Shown here piece by piece: positions 36,201 through 50,140 of a DNA stretch of 64,000 nt. The DNA comes from Dermatophagoides farinae (taxonomy: Eukaryota > Arthropoda > Arachnida > Sarcoptiformes > Pyroglyphidae), in NCBI RefSeq assembly GCF_024713945.1, contig NC_134681.1:1178001-1242000 (forward strand), written 5' to 3'. A program made the position numbers and the translations under genes. Each line of letters opens with the position of its first letter. Position 1 is the first letter of the stretch. The notes beneath the pieces are model-generated. The model was not told the origin of the DNA. It saw only the letters and a program-made list of their open reading frames with translations, and made no database searches.

Positions 36201-37580
36201 AACAAAGAATAGCATAATAAAGTATGGCACAAAAAAGGCACCTATGAACACAATAAAGAAAAAATATATATTTAACCATATCGAAAATCATTCAATCAAT
36301 TAATGAGATTTTGACTTTGAAAAAATATCTTACCACCGCCATTACGGTAGACCAGATAGGGGAAGCGCCAAATGTTGCCCAAACCGACAGCATAACTTAA
36401 TGATGCCAATAAAAATTCTGTATAGCTGCCCCATTCTTTTTTCTTTAGATCCGGTTTCTGTGATGTAACCGGTTCATCATCATTATCATTGGGCATTTCT
36501 GGATCCATTAGATCACAGTTTATTATTTGCTCCTCCTTTTTTTTAACGTGAGAAAAAAAATAAAGATAAAAAAACATTAAAAATTCTGAATTGAATGAAG
36601 AAAAAAGAGACAAAATTCTGGACAAAGTAAAATAAAGTAAAATTTGAAAAATGACCGAAAAAACAATAAACTGGAAGGCAAATTCTTGTTTCATCATCAT
36701 CAGATTTAGCACAAACGGCAAACAAACAAACACACACACACACACACAAAAACTAATAAATTTTACACAACAGGGAATACGAATCGTAAGAACAAAAAAA
36801 AAGTTGTTGAAAAGTAAATCTTTTTTTTACACTTGAAAATCAAATATTTTTCAAAGTAAAATCAAATCAAATCAAATTTCCAAGACAAAAACATAAACCA
36901 GCAAAAAATTAAAAAAAAATATGTAAGATAAAAACGAAACGAAACGAAAAGAAAAAAAAACATTATTCTTGCAATTCATCATCGTTTTCATCATCATCAA
37001 TTCAGTTACATTTCGACATGACTTTGCAATTATAACAAAAGTGATGAAATATCAGACAAACTAAACGACAGTGATAAAAAAAAAAAGAAAATATAGGTGA
37101 TATTTCCGGAAATCAGATCTTTTTTTCTAATTGTTTTTTATGAATGATTTTTTTTTTGATCAAATGACTACCACAACCACCAGTGAATGAATCAAGCGAT
37201 TCAAGTTGCATTCATTCATCATGTGTGTGTGTGTGTAAATCCTTGAACTCGTTGAAACAATGGGCAGAGACAGAGAGAGAGAGAGAGAGAAGAAATTCTC
37301 GGTAATCAATTTCAATGATGATGATGATGATGATGACGATGATAATGATTAAATTAAATGATAATGACACGAAAAATATATATTTATATTGTCGACATTT
37401 GGAGTTGAATAGACGTCATTTTATTATAAACGATTGTTGTTGTTGTTGTTGTCGTCGTTCAAGTTAATGATAAACATGATTAAAATATTGATTTTTCATA
37501 CTCTTCTTCATGTCTATAAATATATAAATTTGAAGAAAATAAAAAATTTAAATTTCAATTCTAGTGATTCCGGAATAATT

Positions 37581-37612
<32 letters not shown>

Positions 37613-39561
37613 TATCTGGCCTTAATTTTGTTGTTTTGGTTTTTTTTTAATATTTTTGGGAAATGGCTTGACACAAATTACCACCACCACCACCACCACC
37701 CCGTCCTTCACCCCCCAAAAAAATGGGTAGTCAGTAGAAAGAAAACCTCGGTGCCTATTATGACTAGTATAATATCCAGTTATTTTTTTTGTTCAATTTA
37801 TTGATTTATATATATATGTGTGTGTGTGTTGAAAAGCACAAGCAAATAATCAACCAGCCTATTTTGCTATAGTTTTTTTTTTAGTTATTATTGAACCACT
37901 TGAATTCTATCATATTGTTGTCATCATTAACGTTTGTTCGTTATTATTGTTGTTGTTGTTGTTGTTGTTGTTTGAAATCGATTATCATACGTACAATAGA
38001 TATTATCTATTTGTCAATAAGGAAATAAAAAGCCAATGATGATGATGATGATGATGAAAATGACTACCAGAATTTTCATTTTATTTCATATTTATTTGAT
38101 ATATTAGAATCAACACACACACAAACGTCAATAGTGAAACTTGAAATTTGATTAAATGTCAGAATTATTTTTTTCCCTATTTTCAAATTAGAATTCTGCG
38201 TGACTCTTCTGATGATGATGATGATAATAATAGTGATAAGTTTTCAAGTTATTTTGATTTTATATTCGATTTTCTCTATACACGATATATATATGTACAT
38301 ATAAGTACAATTTGGCCTACATTCATTGATTCTGGAATCTACCATTTTGTACAATGGCAACATTTTTTTTATTGATTAACCTTGGCAAACGTTTTTTTTC
38401 ATTCTTTATTCTAATGGAGAAACTTTATAAATTCTTTACCAGTACCAGAAAAAAAATGAAAGAAAAATAACAACTAACAGATCAGATGGTTGAATTTAAT
38501 TTTTTCAGTGCGAAGAAAATTTCCAATAAAAAAATGCTCATTGTTTTTTTCACAACAAAAAAATTTGTCAACTGAAAATTTTCCCAAATATTTCATGCAT
38601 AAAAAAACAGATAATATCATCATCATAGTGAAAAAAAATAAAAAATGTCAAGAAAACACTGAGAAATAATCAATGTGTCTACAAAACAAGTAAAAGAAAA
38701 GAAAAAAAAATTTCTATTCATACCCGAAATCATCGACAACAACAACAACAACGAAATAAAAAACAAAACTACAAGAATTCATTGCAGTAGTTGTATTCAA
38801 TGTTTGTGGTAGAATAAAAAAAAAATTTCATTCAAGAATGATGCAAAATATAAATTGTTGATCTCTGATGTCTGTCTGCGTGTGTGTGTGTGTGAGTTCG
38901 CGCGCCAGTGTTGACGTTGATGAAGAATAAATTTTAAATTAGTAATAATAAAGAGGAATTTTTTTTTCTAGATAAAAATATTACACCAACAAACATTACA
39001 GTAAAACCAAGAAAGAAAGAAAATAATGAGAGAGACACAAGAAATGAATCTCTCTCTTTTTTTTTTTTTTTTTTTTGGCTAATGGCCGAAAACGATGTAA
39101 TCGGCGACAAATAACAATGACATCAACAACAACAACAACAACAACAACAGGATATCGAAACAAGAATTATCATCATCACCATCATGGCAGGTCACAACTA
39201 CAATTGTCAATCAAAAGCTTTTGTCTTTGAATTTTTTTTTTATTTATTCACATTGAATTCAAAATAGACACTTTTTTCATTGTTATTCTGTATTGGTATT
39301 GACAGAAATTAATTATTGAAGAATTTAATCAAACAATCTGAATGAATGAAAACTAAAATGATTAAATTATTTTTTTTTCTCTGTTCATTTTAATTAGCTA
39401 TATTTTGTTGTTGTCGTTCTCTGTCGTTATTTAATCATTCATTTTGATTGGATTTTTTTTCTTCTTCATTTCTTTCTTAATTAACATTTGGAATTTTATA
39501 TCTTTTTTATATAATTACTTACAATATTTTCATTGGATGCAATCGGCGTAAAATTGGTCAT
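33230..39561 (-). CDS. SLC6-family sodium/chloride-dependent transporter, glycine-transporter-like
   Basis: Thirteen exons join in phase: 39561-39523, 36535-36334, 36241-35966, 35864-35627, 35559-35427, 35333-35193, 35053-34956, 34866-34742, 34662-34415, 34340-34134, 33957-33787, 33697-33663 and 33593-33230, about 758 residues. TM1 has the family core [13 protein letters not shown] followed by [15 protein letters not shown]2 has [12 protein letters not shown]. The long EL2 is Cys-containing with several N-glycosylation sites (NCT, NGT, NNT). TM6 is [17 protein letters not shown], and TM8 contains YPEAVSRLP and [12 protein letters not shown]. The segment before TM12 is [12 protein letters not shown], which resembles glycine transporters (MTYGSYRYP type). 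The aspartate that monoamine transporters carry in TM1 is absent. Predicted role: Na+/Cl- coupled uptake of an amino acid, perhaps glycine, at the plasma membrane. The tail is Asp/Asn/His-rich. The 13-codon first exon is inferred; if absent, translation could start at MDPEMP (about 36508). Confidence 0.88.
36536..39522 (-). other. First intron of the SLC6 gene
   Basis: A 3-kb intron between the proposed 39-nt first coding exon (donor ATT|GTAAGT) and the exon starting GAGGAGCAA (acceptor run ending AAAAG). It contains poly-A/T, GAT and CAA tracts, a C-rich CCACCACC block at 37680-37715 and a small GC-rich patch (TTCGCGCGCC, 38898-38907). No other exon is supported. Confidence 0.55.
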
Positions 39562-40414
39562 CTTGTTAATAATGATGTGCTTATATGATGATGGTGATGA
39601 TTATTAATGATGGTAGTTGTTATCGTCTTCGTTGTCGTTGTCGTTGTCGTTGTTGATGTTGATATTTCATTAAAATTTGGCCGAATAATCGATATTAATA
39701 ATAATGAAGTGATTGGCGTTTTTATTTGCATGTGTATCAATGTGGCCCAGATACAAACATAAAACAATGAATGAGCCAATATATCGTTATGAATATTTGG
39801 AATTTTTTTTTTGAAAAATTTTATTGAAAACCTGAGAAAAATTGAATCAAAATTTTTTTTTGTTCACACTTTGATTGATTAATTGATTAATTTTGTTGAC
39901 ATTTAAATCCTTTTCGATGGAACTTTGTCTGAATGATTAATGCCTGTGATGTAAAAAAATAAAAATAGAAATAGAGATTTATAATAAAATGAAAAAATTC
40001 TTGGAAAATAAAAAAATTGTCATGACTTTGTATTCAGAATATTCTCTCTCTCTCTCTATAACTCTGCCAGCCACCACTTTTATACAAATTCATACTACCT
40101 CTCAAAATGAATCACTTGAAATTCAGAAATTCACTCTTAATTCTTAGTGTGTGAATGAAAAATTTCCAAATTTCAAAGAATCAAAAAATAAAAAAAAAAA
40201 ATTTATCTATCTCGATGACACTCAATCAATCGATTCGATCTGTGAATGATCAATCAATTAATCCATTTTTTTTGCATGTAAATGTCGTTTTTGACAATTT
40301 CCATGATAATGATGTTTCGGTTACTGTGCATATGTGTGTGTGTGTGTGATTGCGGTGTGTCCTAGGCAACAGACTAGATACATTTTTTTCCACTGAATTG
40401 CGATTCGACCAATA

Positions 40415-40446
<32 letters not shown>

Positions 40447-40740
40447 GATGATTTCTGGTGTAAGTAAAAACAAAATTTTCCATGTATCCAACGAGTTTTT
40501 TTTATCATGATTTGATTTAGGTTAAATTTTTTTGTTTTGTTTTGTTTTGACAATGACCGAAAATGATAGGAAAAACTTTTTTATTATTATTTCATTTCAT
40601 GTTTTTTTTTTAAAAACACAAATTTTGTCTGTTTACTTTTGATTATTTGTTATTATTGCAATAATAAATGAAAAAAAAATACAATTATCAGGAATTGTTA
40701 TTGTTGTTGATTTTGAATTGACTTGGATCAGAATCTCATT

Positions 40741-40780
40741 CTGAATCTGGATCTGAATCTGAATCTGAATCTGAATCTGA
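40741..40780. repeat. CTGAAT hexanucleotide repeat
   Basis: Tandem units of CTGAAT/CTGGAT type, six to seven copies. Confidence 0.85.
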
Positions 40781-42396
40781 AACATGGATAAATTAATAAT
40801 GAAATGAAGAAAAAAACACTGGCCCAGGCTTGGAATAATTCAAAATATTCAAATTGTTTTTGCATGTGTGTGTGTGTGTGAGTGATTGACTATAAACAAT
40901 GCAAAAAAACAGAGAAAAAACAATATGTTTGAAACAGATGTAAATTTTTCCCAAAAAAAAAACCAGTTATTGATTATTAATACAATCAATTTGTTAGTAC
41001 GTTAAGGCCAACGATCTTATAAGAATATTGAATTGAATAATAAACACACACATACACACACAAATCCACACAAAAATATTCTCAATATTATTGATTAGAA
41101 TCGATTGATTTTGATCAACAATATTTTGAATTCAATCAAAATTGATTACAAGTAAAAAAAATGAATTAATGAATGAATGATTACAATAAATATGGTACAA
41201 ACGGAAATAATATGTGGAACAAAACAAAACAAAAACAAAAACAAACAAGGAAAAACAATAACGGATGAGATGAGATAAATAAATAGTCAGATTTTTAATG
41301 ATGATTGATAAATGTAGAACGAAAAACGAAGAAGACGATGAAGAAGAAGAAGAATTATATTCATTCTCAATCAGTTAATCAATTAATCAATCAATGTCGA
41401 TAACGTATAATAATATACATATTGATCAACGGAAATTCAATGGAAAACAATCACACACACACGCACACACACACACAGAGAGAGAAACACTGACCATAAA
41501 AAAGACAAAACAGGCCCAAAAGAAAAAAAAACAATGCAATAATTCAGTGAATAACGTGGTATAAAATCCATTCCAACTGGATGGGCAACAAAAAAAGAAA
41601 AAAATTTTTCAAATCACCGAATTTTCACATACAATTTTATATAAAATAAATACAGTCACAATTTTAAAAAGAAAATATTCAAGAAAGAATCATAACGTCA
41701 ATGAGAATCTTTCCCGTAAATATTTCAATCAATCTGAATCAATTGTTCATTATTCAATATATCACATCATTTGATAGAATTTATTTTGGTTGTTTGACGA
41801 GAATTTGAAAAAAAACCGAAACCGAAACCTGATTTGTTTTTACAGAAAAAAAATCAATACCAATTATAATCATTTACATTACATTGATAATAATAATGAT
41901 GATGATGATGATGACTATTTACTAGACTATTACTGATGAAATGAATTCAACAATAAAATTGATGATAATGATGACGATGATGGCCAACTAACCGAATAAT
42001 CTAATCCCATACGCACAATGCTGATGAATGGTTGACATACAAAAAAAAAAAAAATTTCCTTTCTGCAATAATATTGATATATGATAATCGTAGTGGCAAT
42101 AATATGGTAGTGGTAGTCCAAAAATAATATTATTATTGTATGACCATAACTATAACCAGAATCATTGAGAGGAACAAAAAAAAATTATTCTATAGCCATC
42201 TTGCATGAGAAGAAAAAAAAAGGAAGAGGAATATATATAAAAACCTCGTTTTCAATGTTTTTTTTCTATTGCAATGCAACGTAACAACAATAGCGCAACA
42301 ACAGCAATAGCAAAAGAAAAAATAAACGAAAAAAAAACAAGAATAAAGAATCGGGTTATTAAAGTCGAGTATCTCGATTCTTGTATATGTATTCTC

Positions 42397-42423
42397 TGTG
42401 TGTGTGTGTGTGTGTGTGTGTGT
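42397..42423. repeat. (GT)n microsatellite
   Basis: Pure GT run in the gene-poor region. Confidence 0.9.
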
Positions 42424-43749
42424 AAACCCCCTTGATCATAAATAAATGTTTTTCATAGAAAAAATCATCGAAAAAAAACCTTTCTTCTTTTTTTTTTTAC
42501 TGTCGCACTATCCCCTGCCCCTCCTGGAACATTTTTTTTTTTTATTATATATAACCCGATTCTATATTCTATGTTCTATATATGATTTGATTATATTCAT
42601 ACACATATACAACAGCGAATTGGAACGCAAGCGCATCATCATCATCATCATCATTAGATACCGAACACATATACATATACACATACATTTATATATATAT
42701 ATATAGTTGAATTTCATTTCCAAAATAAAAAAAAAATTGTATGAAAATAACAAACAAAACAAAACAAAACGAAAAAAAATAACGTATATGTAGTAAAGAA
42801 TCGTTTAATAATAATATCATAATATAATATATATGTAGATAGATAGATAGATGTAGATGGATTGAATTCAAAAAAAAAAAAATTCGAATTCGTTTGAATT
42901 TTTTTTTACTTTGGTTTAGTTTTTGTTTTCAGCATCTACATTATCATCATCATCATCATCATCGTGATTATATCTCTATATGTAATGTATAACATCTTTA
43001 CATTCAGACACACCTACAAATAGTGGTGTACATGTACATTGGTTTTTTTTATATTTTATTTGAATTGTAAAAAAAAGGTATAGGTACAACAAAAAAATGT
43101 GCATGTAAAACACGTACATATACATACACACACACATACACACCCACACCCACTAGACGCCTACATATAGATGTGTTTATATTGTAACCGAATAAATAAA
43201 AAAAAAATAGTTTTTATTTTCCATTGAATCGTGCATGTTTCCAATTTTTGTTGTTGTTGTTGTTGTTGTTCACTTGTGTTGTTGTTGTTGTTGTTGTTGT
43301 CTTCGTTGTTTTTCAATCTATACATTTACATTCAACATTGTGATGAACGATTTCAAAAAAAAAAGCAAAAAACTACCCGATTACAAATTCAAAAGCAAGA
43401 AATGGCTGGCTGAAAAAAAAATTAACCTAAACATATTGGAAAATCATTTAGCAATCATCAATCGAAATTTGAAACCGAATTTGATGATTCTAATAGTTAT
43501 TGAAACCAAATCGAACAAAAAGAAGAAAGATAGAATTCAATGAATCCAGAATCCAGAATAATAATAATAATAATTAATCTTTTATAAATGTAAATGTAAA
43601 CCGTTTTTTGTTCTGTTGTAATGACTACTGGACCTATTGATTTGAAATTTTAACCTAACGTTGTATTCAAATTTAATGGGAAAAATATAGAGATTGTCTA
43701 TAGATAACACAACAAGTAAGAGATAAAAAAAACATGTTTTTTTTTTGAA

Positions 43750-44030
43750 TAACTACGTCCTCTGCTGGACACAAAACCAATCATAGTGAACCACAGCAAT
43801 GAATAAAGTTTTCTGATGAACGATTTTAGCCGCGTCCATCTGCCGGCAGTATAGAGATTTTTTTTTTTAATAACAGTGTCACGGCAACGCGTGTCCATGC
43901 GAAGCTGGTACTGAATCTAGAGATATTATGATCCATTGATCAGTGTTTCTCAACCATAGACAATCAATAGCAAATGATTGATGAAATTCCGGACATATCC
44001 GTACTAAATCCAGACGTATGGTAACCCTAA
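43750..44030. mobile_element. Possible degenerate DNA-transposon (hAT-like) end fragments
   Basis: This island is clearly less AT-rich than its surroundings. CAGTGTTTCTCAACC at 43940 resembles the terminal inverted repeat of hAT elements. At the far end, read on the minus strand, TAGGGTTACCATACGTCTGG (44029 downwards) resembles the start of non-autonomous transposons with a GGTGACCATACGTCCGG-type end. No transposase frame, matching inverted copy or target-site duplication was found. It may be a relic or a chance match. Confidence 0.35.
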
Positions 44031-44931
44031 AGTTTTATTTTATGTATATGTGTGCATGTTGTATATAAATATCTTTAGCGGTTTATTATTTGTTATCAAT
44101 ACACATACACAAACATTGTGAATAAAGCTATAACGGGTGACAAAAACCGACGACGACGACGATGACGACGACTACATGATATAATGGCGTGACCTAATTC
44201 TTGTTGTTGTTGTTGTTGTTGTTGCTTTTCTTCGTTATTCGTTTTAGTATAATTTTGAACATCATCACCATGATCATGATGATGATGATGATGATGATGA
44301 GCAACTACAAATAGCTACAAAAAAAGCGCCATCCAGTTATAAAGCCAATAATAATGTGAATATATATATATTCGACGATTGAATGTTGCATTTTGCAAAA
44401 ACAAGAAGAAGAAAAAAAAATGAATCTCGATTTTTTTTCCGTTTTATATTTTATAATAATAATGATAATGATAATCTTTGAATATGTTCAAATATTCTTT
44501 AATGACATGCGTGTAACAAAATTTCTTTCATCATTCATGTGGTTATTCTTTTTTAATACACACAAATGAATACACACACACACACACACGCGAAAATCAT
44601 TTAATTCTGTATTTTTTTTTCTGAATGAAACCGATACGATTTGTAATTGATTTCTAATGAATTATTCCAAAAAAAAAAGAAAAATAGATGCGGGTTTCAA
44701 GATGATATCATCATCATTGACAACAACAACAACAACAAAAAAATGAACCGAAATTGTAATCAAAAGAGAGAGAAAAAAATCTAGATCAACATCCGTCTAC
44801 AGTAGTTGTCAAAATAACCATAATTGGTCATTATTTACATAGTAGTATTATTATTAACATATTTATTACGACAAACAATAACAATGTAACAGTAAAATAA
44901 TCATAATAATGATTTACACGATCATTAGACA

Positions 44932-44973
44932 TGATTGATTGATTGATTGATCGATCGATCGATCAATCGATTT
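44932..44973. repeat. GATT/GATC palindromic tandem repeat
   Basis: GATT units pass into GATCGATC and then into AATC, making a near-perfect inverted repeat able to form a hairpin. Confidence 0.8.
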
Positions 44974-45426
44974 GATTCAATTCGATTAACAAATCTCCAT
45001 CATACAGGAAGCATCATTCAATGTGACATTATTATAATCATTATTTAGGTTATATTTTTTTCCTGTTATTATTATTTTAGTGTTATTCTACCATGGGGGG
45101 GAAAAAAAAAAGAAAACTGGATATTTCCAGGTAAAAACGGAAAATTGTTTTCATTTTCATCACTTACCTTGTTTTATTTCAAATATTTTTTTTTGATGAA
45201 ATTGATGAAATCAAAAAAAAAAAAAAATTTATAATGATGATGCGATTGATGTTAAAAAAAACACGTGTTTTCATAGAATTTTAAATTACCAGAATCTAGA
45301 ATCATGATAAACACAAACACATGTATATATGAAATGATAAAACACGTGCGTATCATCAAAAAATGAATGTCATGATCAATCAAGTTGAATGAAGAAAATG
45401 GATGGTAAGGTGATGTGTGAAATGTT

Positions 45427-45449
<23 letters not shown>
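45427..45449. repeat. (GT)n microsatellite
   Basis: GT run, about 75 bp from an opposite-sense CA run at 45523. Confidence 0.9.
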
Positions 45450-45457
<8 letters not shown>

Positions 45458-45518
45458 AGTGATGTGATGTGTCTGACAGCATGGATTCAACACATTCCTT
45501 ATAAATTTTCAGACAGAC

Positions 45519-45522
<4 letters not shown>

Positions 45523-45557
<35 letters not shown>
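45523..45557. repeat. (CA)n microsatellite
   Basis: CA run. Together with the GT run at 45427-45449 it forms an inverted pair that could fold into a long stem. Confidence 0.9.
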
Positions 45558-45559
<2 letters not shown>

Positions 45560-45752
45560 AAACAGCCATATCGCATACCCATCATTCACCAATACATTAC
45601 ATACACAGAGAACACACATTCATTGGAAAATTAAATTCCAGTCCATCCAGTTTTCCAGAATTCTTTTTTTTCTGTTGTTTCTCTTTTATTATTAATTTAA
45701 ATTTAATTGAAATAAATTAAACTGAAATTATAAATTCATGTATGTTTTTATC

Positions 45753-45777
45753 AAAAAAAAAAAAAAAAAAAAAAAAA
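45753..45777. repeat. Poly-A tract, 25 nt
   Basis: Longest pure A run noticed in the window. No retroelement body or target duplication is evident beside it. Confidence 0.85.
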
Positions 45778-47540
45778 TTAAATTCCTGGAACATTTAACA
45801 AAAACGTGAGAATATAATTCCTAATTCCAATAAGTAAAATAAAATTGAAATCAACTTGTTGCGCTTGCGCTTAATAATCAATATTTTTCTCATTCAAATT
45901 GGATATCGAAATGATTAAATAAAATGTGTGTGTGTGTGTGTTTGTAAAAGAGAATGGCAAAAAGTATTGGAGGCACTACTATGATAATACCGTCTGAAAA
46001 TTGGAAATTTAAATTATACGATTACGATAGAAAAAGAGAAAGAGAGAGAGAGACGGAGACAGAGAGAAAAAAAAATATTGTGCGATTTACACAATAAATA
46101 GCCGATGGCATTATTATTTCAATTTCATTCATGAAGTTTACAATAACAATGATAAATAAATAAAAAAAAATAGCTTGACTTGATAATTCAGAAAAACCAA
46201 TCAATCACAAAACTCAAATTTTCACTCTGTGTTTACACATTCATTTCTTTATTTTTTCCACTGTATTTTTTTTTTTTTTTGTATTCGGACAACTTCTATC
46301 CATAATGATCATTAACATCCTTTTATCCCTCTCTCTCTGTTTACTCGCAAACAAAACCATTATGAATTCTATTGAGAAAAAAAATAATGGTTTTTATTTT
46401 CGATTTCATTTTCTTTCATGTTTGAATCATATTTTACATACACACAAAAAAAATACTTCAAAATTAATGATCGATTATATTCATCAAGGTGATAGTGGTA
46501 TTGAATGAATGAGTGAATTATCATCATTTATTATTACTATGTTATAAGGTTGATTAATGTGGTGGCAAGAAAGTATCAATTTTTTTTTCGACATTATTTC
46601 ATACAGTACTACCACGGTTAACGACCGTCAACCGAAATGTGTATGAAAAGAAGAAAAAAAAAATTCTTGATTAACGTTTGGAAATTTTTCGAATATTTTT
46701 GTATTTCAAAATAAGAAAAAAAAATGATTTGATAAAACAACAACAACAACAACAACAAACATTCCAATGACAATTTTTTTTTTGCAAGACAAAAATCTGG
46801 AAAAAAACACAAAATTCAATTTTCAATGGTCAATCGCAGAGAATTAATTAATCTTTTTTTTTATTTTGAAAAAAAAGAAAAATTCTTAACTAAAAATAAA
46901 AAACTAAGATGAAAAAGAAAGATTGTGCAAAAGAATTTCAATTTTACTCCATAAATAGTAGCAGAAAATGATTAAATACAACAAATAGAAATAATCAATA
47001 ATCAAAAATCAATAATAATAATAATGATGATGATGATGATCCAGGGGGTAAAAAAAAAATCCAGTTTCTAGCCCCATGTTTATAATGGTAAAAATATTTA
47101 CGATAATCGAAAATTATGAATTCATTACATCCAAGAATCATGTATTCATTTATACATTGAAATTGTAATCAAAACACATATATCACACACACGCACACAC
47201 ACACACAATTAAATTCATGGTCATTATTTTATTTGAGAAAAGTGATAATTATTGTGATTATCAATATTCAATGTATGTGAAAAACGATATTTCACAAGCA
47301 AAACACATACACACACACATGTGACTGACTGAACGAGTTTTTTGTTGTTGTTGTTGTTGTTGTTTGTTGTTGTTGTTCTTTATTCAATGAAATTACAAAT
47401 AAAAAAAATGCATCTCAAATGGAAATGAAAATTCTAATCATAACAAAATAATACATATATATATATATTCATCATTTGCACATATATGTATATACGACTA
47501 CATTATTTTTACTTTGTCTAATTCATCAATCTTTTCTCTG

Positions 47541-47571
<31 letters not shown>

Positions 47572-50140
47572 GTATGAATGAAAAAGAAAAATTCATCCAT
47601 TCAAAGAAGTTATTTTGTGTGTGTGTTGTCGCTGTTTGTTTGCACTTAACCACATGAATCTGAATGGATGGTTTTTTTTGAATTTTGAAAAAGTAAAAAA
47701 AATCGATTTCTGGTTGTAAAAAAAAACGAATGAATGTGAGGAAAAGACAACTTGATCATATATCATCAAATGAAAATGAAACGAACAAAAAAAAAAAAAA
47801 AACAAAAATTCCAATTTCTCAACCATTCCAAGTGGCGAGAAAAAAAAAACAAAAACCAAAAATTAAATCATGATCATCAAATGGTATGTATGTGTGTGTG
47901 TGCAACTATCATTACATCATATTCAATGTCATCATTCATTAATATTATTCAAATGATAACGGTGAAAAGAGAGAAAAAAAAATTATGATTGTGGCTGTTA
48001 ATTTTATTCATCATCATCATTATTATGGATGATAAATAATAATAATAATAATGAGCCGGTAATTTTTATTTCTTGCTCTCTGTGAATCCATTCTTACTTA
48101 CATTTTTTTACATTTGATTTATTATGATGATGATGATGATGATGATAATAATTGTGTCAAGTGTTGAATAAAGTAAAATTCAACGGAAGAAGAAGAAGAA
48201 GACGAAGAATTATCTATGTCAACACGTGTAATGTTTTTCTTTATTTTTTTTCTCTATTCTGTTTTGTTTTGGCCAACAATTTGATATATGAAATTGATAT
48301 TTTTAGACACCAACATTGATGACGATGATGACGCCCATAGATTAACACTTTTATTTCACTTCTTTCAATCTTTTGTTGTTGTTGTAATCGTGTGATGGAA
48401 ATAAATTTGCCGAAAAAAAAATCGAAAACTTTGTCGCAACAAATAAATGAATGAATGAAGAAAAAAAAATAAATAAATAGTATACATATATGCACGTAGT
48501 ACGTTCATTCATTGAAAAGAATTTTTTCCGTCAATTCTATTTCAGTTTGTTCTGGTTGTTGTTGTTGTTGTTGTTATTATTGAAATTCAAAGCAACAAAA
48601 AAAAATGTAGTCGTATGAAAGCATTCATATTGCATCCAATAAATGCGACATTTAAACAAACAAACAAGCAAACAAAAAAATTTGGTGAAAGAAAAAGAAT
48701 TCGGATTATAAAATCCAAGATTTAGTAATGATAATCCACATTGTGTGTGTGTTGTCTTTTGTCTTTTTTTTATATTAAAACGTCATCAGGTTTTTGTTGT
48801 TGTTGTTGTTGTTGTTTTTGATTATGGATTTTTTTTTGGCTTGTTCGAATAAATAAAATTCATTCCGGTTTTTTTTTCTGTATGATCCAAAAATGTATTT
48901 TCATGCACCTATTTGAATATTTTCACCATTAATAATTGATTGATTGATTTAGCAAATTAATCGATTATATTGATCCATATCAGTCATTTATTGTCATATA
49001 GATGATAATGAATCAAAATGATAAATGAATTCTATGATAACGTATAACAAAAAAACAAAAACAACAACAACAACAACAACGAATAATCTTCTTCGTCACA
49101 ATTATTTTTGTTAATATTTGATATCCTCTCCAATGTGACTAAAAATAACTATTTTTTTCCCTTTCCCCCCACACCCCTACATCCACCATTCACATAATCA
49201 ACATTTTTTTTCTTTTTTTTTTTTTTTTGGTTTGGCTCTTGGTTCTGGTGTTTTTATTTCAATATTTTCGTTCACTATTTTGTTTGGCTTTTTCTGTCAT
49301 TGTGATGAGAATGAGAGAAAAAAAAATTCTTTTATTCATTCAACCCTATCCTTATGTAATTTTTAGGTTTTCATCTTGTCATAGGACAAATAAACAAACA
49401 AACAAACAAACAAACATGTATTACTGTCTGTCTGTATTTGGCATCGAATTCTAAAAAAAATTATTCTTGTATCATCATATAATGGAATGGAAAAATATTT
49501 CTTTTTTTTAATGAGAAAAAAAATGTAAAATATGCAAAATTGCAAATTGAAATGTAAAAAAAAACAAAAACGAAACAAAACAAATCACATGGTTAAAGGA
49601 TATAATTTATATATATCACAGATCAATATTTTTATCATCTAATAATTGAATTGTTTCGTTGATACGATGATGATGGCCAATCGATTGATTCGATTCATTG
49701 ATCGATGAGAAAATTTTATTATTTGTTTTTTTTATTCAATTCCATACAACAAATAGTAGTGAAGATTGATTTGAAGTTTAAACATCTATATCACAGTTTA
49801 TTGATGATTTATTACAATGACATTTTGACAATTTTCCTTCTTTTTTTCATCATCATCATCATTAACAACAATCGATGTCATGATGACAACAACAACAATA
49901 ACAAAAAATGATGTCATCCTTATACGATCGATTGTCAACAATTCACAATGTTTTTTGTTCTGTTGTTGTTAATAATTATAATCCAATTCATTATCATTAT
50001 AATCAATCATCGAAAAAATCATTATCGGTCCAGATTTGAACTAGATTTGAACCAAAAAAAAAAAAATTTTTTGCCATTAGAATCTGATAATTGTATATAT
50101 AAATATAAATATATTATATATTGACAGCATACATTACATT

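Larger units (their letters stand above)
39562..50140. other. Gene-poor intergenic region of about 10.5 kb
   Basis: No exon with recognisable protein content on either strand; open frames are translations of dinucleotide, CAA/GTT and poly-A/T tracts. It contains a hexamer repeat (40741-40780), several CA/GT microsatellites, a palindromic GATT/GATC block (44932-44973), a 25-nt poly-A (45753-45777) and a less AT-rich island at 43750-44030 with transposon-end and CTCF-like sequences. A GCGCTTGCGC imperfect palindrome lies at 45861-45870. It separates the SLC6 start from the IP3R-interacting-domain gene. Confidence 0.6.

Noticed and set aside
43231-43543. Frame with Val/Cys runs and a Lys-rich end
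   Set aside because: The runs come from GTT repeats, the Lys part from A-rich sequence; no splice support or homology.
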